From an uncultured bacterium (GTDB lineage: Bacteria > Gemmatimonadota > Gemmatimonadetes > Longimicrobiales > RSA9), in contig CALKIP010000309.1 in assembly GCA_937995995.1 (NCBI GenBank), forward strand, positions 1 through 7,387: a DNA stretch of 7,387 nucleotides. The letters are read 5' to 3'. Shown piece after piece: positions 6,003 through 7,387 of this stretch. Position 1 is the first letter of the stretch, and every line of letters starts with the position of its first letter. A program made the translations under genes and the position numbers. The notes under the pieces were generated by a model. The model saw only the letters and a program-made list of their open reading frames with translations, ran no database searches and was not told where the DNA came from.

Positions 6003-6249
6003 CTCGCCGTACCGGTAACGTTCAAAGCGGCCCGGTCGGTCGCGTCGGCGTCAATCGCCTTCGCCACCGCCGGGCCGAATCACAGACTCTGTCGGTCCAA
6101 CCACCGGCTCGCAATTTCGCGCAACGCCCCGCGCTCTCCGCATCACGAGCCGTTCCGGCACGACCACTCTCACCACGGAGGCAGGCCATTGTGCCACGGC
6201 GAGGACTTGGAGCGGGCGATTCGGCGTTGGACGCCCCTCGAGCGGTCCG

Positions 6250-6606
6250 CTACTGGAGCCCCGCGCGAGCCTGGTCCACGAGCCGGGCGAACGCCTGGGG
6301 ATCGCGCACCGCCAGATCCGCCAGGACCTTCCGGTTCACTTCGACCCCGGACTGCTTCAGACCGTTCATGAACCGGGAGTAGCTCATGTCGTGCTGCCGC
6401 GCGGCAGCGTTGATACGGGTGATCCACAGGCGGCGAAAATCACGCTTGCGCTGCTTCCGGTCCCGGTAGGAGTAAGCCCAGCCCCGCTCGACCGCGTTTT
6501 TCGCGATGCGCCACAGCTTCGATCGGGCGCCCCAGTACCCCTTGGCCGCCTTCAGATACCGCTTCTTCTTGCGATGACGGGCCACCGCATTCGTTGCACG
6601 CGCCAT
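6250..6606 (-). CDS. rplT: 50S ribosomal protein L20
   Basis: 118 aa, normal for L20, an early-assembly 23S rRNA-binding protein. The family pattern is clear: MARATNAVARHRKKKRYLKA, KGYWGARSKLWRIAKNAVERG, the very basic YSYRDRKQRKRDFRRLWI and TRINAAARQHDMSYSRFMNGL, then the C-terminal globular part with VEVNRKVLADLAV. In several bacteria L20 represses translation of its own operon by binding mRNA; no L20 leader structure was recognised here. The ATG is 3 nt after the rpmI stop, and the GGGAGG ribosome-binding site lies in the last codons of rpmI, which implies coupled expression. The stop is TAG, followed by the long pheS leader without a recognisable terminator. Confidence 0.98.
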   Translation of the reverse strand: MARATNAVARHRKKKRYLKAAKGYWGARSKLWRIAKNAVERGWAYSYRDRKQRKRDFRRLWITRINAAARQHDMSYSRFMNGLKQSGVEVNRKVLADLAVRDPQAFARLVDQARAGLQ

Positions 6607-6609
6607 TGG

Positions 6610-6807
6610 TCACCCTCCCGGAAGCATGCGCTTGATGCGCGGCTCGTCGGCCTTCGCCACAAGCTCCGGCTGACGCAGGTGCCGCTTCCGCTTCGCCGTC
6701 TTCTTCGTCAGAATGTGGCTCGTGTTGGCCTGGCGACGCCGCAGACGCCCCTTCGCCGTAAGCCGGAACCGCTTCGCCACACTCTTGTTCGTCTTCATCT
6801 TCGGCAT
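6610..6807 (-). CDS. rpmI: 50S ribosomal protein L35
   Basis: 65 aa, the standard L35 length. The sequence begins MPKMKTNKSVAKRFRLTAKG and continues with the basic stretch RLRRRQANTSHILTKKTAKRKRHLR, both typical of L35, a small rRNA-binding protein of the large subunit. The start ATG lies 25 nt after the infC stop behind a strong AGGAGG about 5 nt away. The infC-rpmI-rplT order is one of the most widely kept ribosomal arrangements in bacteria. Confidence 0.98.
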   Translation of the reverse strand: MPKMKTNKSVAKRFRLTAKGRLRRRQANTSHILTKKTAKRKRHLRQPELVAKADEPRIKRMLPGG

Positions 6808-6832
6808 AACTGCCTCCTCTCGGCCACGCGAA

Positions 6833-7345
<513 letters not shown>

Positions 7346-7348
<3 letters not shown>

Positions 7349-7361
7349 GGTACCGCCTCCT
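7346..7361 (-). promoter_or_regulatory. infC ribosome-binding site and ATA start codon
   Basis: A full AGGAGG (7356-7361) is followed by the 7-nt spacer CGGTACC and then ATA (7346-7348), which is in frame with the conserved IF-3 N-terminus. Ideal spacing to a non-canonical codon and the absence of any nearby ATG, GTG or TTG in frame point to ATA as the initiation codon. The site decides the start of infC and is the expected point of IF-3 autoregulation. A 12-nt inverted repeat (TGTCA-CC-TGACA, 7361-7372) lies directly upstream and touches the Shine-Dalgarno. Confidence 0.78.
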
Positions 7362-7387
7362 GTCAGGTGACAACGAAAAACGGACCC

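Larger units (their letters stand above)
5813..6249 (-). promoter_or_regulatory. 437-nt non-coding pheS leader with several stem-loops
   Basis: This is the longest gap in the window and holds no convincing gene on either strand. The minus strand shows, in order after rplT: a small stem GGCGT/ACGCC (6223-6235) without a U-tract; a 7-bp closing stem CGGCTCG/CGAGCCG (6105-6111 with 6146-6152) enclosing 34 nt; an imperfect 11-bp hairpin with a GAA triloop (5975-6002); a 16-bp hairpin (5917-5959); and a GGCGG/CCGCC stem (5854-5870). An 11-nt word occurs twice, the second time in the loop of the 16-bp hairpin. No Phe-rich leader peptide, T-box consensus or tRNA was recognised. Likely roles are a separate promoter and 5' leader for pheST or a post-transcriptional boundary after rplT; which one cannot be told from this sequence alone. 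Confidence 0.5.

Noticed and set aside
5813..6067. 85-codon in-frame N-terminal extension of pheS
   Set aside because: The frame is open, but the residues do not resemble PheS, would cross the 16-bp hairpin, and the PheS arm begins normally at MLDKLIKELE.
6068..6190. Small ORFs in the rplT-pheS gap, for example from an ATG near 6188 on the minus strand
   Set aside because: No ribosome-binding site, no recognisable protein pattern and no Phe-rich leader peptide.
6223..6235. rplT intrinsic terminator
   Set aside because: The GGCGT/ACGCC stem is short and is followed by GAATCGCC with no U-tract.
5334..6371. 345-codon plus-strand open frame across pheS and its leader
   Set aside because: It is Ser/Arg-rich, runs antisense to pheS and into rplT, and shows no family pattern; it is a shadow of GC bias.

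Overview
The window is a tightly packed, high-GC bacterial core-gene cluster. Every gene is on the minus strand, so transcription runs from high to low coordinates. In transcription order: infC (IF3), rpmI (L35), rplT (L20), a 437-nt non-coding leader, pheS, pheT, a small ZapB-like coiled-coil gene, zapA, a 118-nt structured spacer, rny (RNase Y), and the first 19 codons of folD, which leaves the window at position 1. There are no mobile elements, CRISPR arrays, tRNA or rRNA genes.

The organism is high-GC, uses RNase Y, and links infC-rpmI-rplT-pheST to zapB/zapA-rny-folD. That order and the look of the proteins suggest Gemmatimonadota or a neighbouring phylum (some Desulfuromonadota-type genomes have similar linkages). 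The assignment is an impression from the sequence, not a search result.

Region 7387-6250 is the IF3/L35/L20 unit. Its most notable detail is that infC appears to start with ATA, placed 7 nt after a perfect AGGAGG. This fits the family habit of giving infC a non-canonical start codon that IF3 itself discriminates against. Region 6249-5813 is a long leader in front of pheS with several stem-loops, one of them a 16-bp near-perfect hairpin, plus a weak promoter-like pair of boxes. Region 5812-2362 encodes both subunits of phenylalanyl-tRNA synthetase, 1 nt apart. Region 2381-1753 holds two small overlapping division genes (ZapB-like, then ZapA), the first overlapping pheT by 20 nt. Region 1752-1635 is a spacer folding into three consecutive stem-loops in front of rny. 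Region 1634-1 holds rny and the folD start.

The genes cover translation initiation, ribosome assembly, Phe-tRNA charging, Z-ring assembly, mRNA decay and one-carbon metabolism. Short gaps and overlaps through most of the cluster suggest co-transcription, with the two long gaps as the likely points of separate regulation. I see no clear novel protein system. The candidates for undescribed biology are the two structured non-coding stretches and the ATA start of infC.
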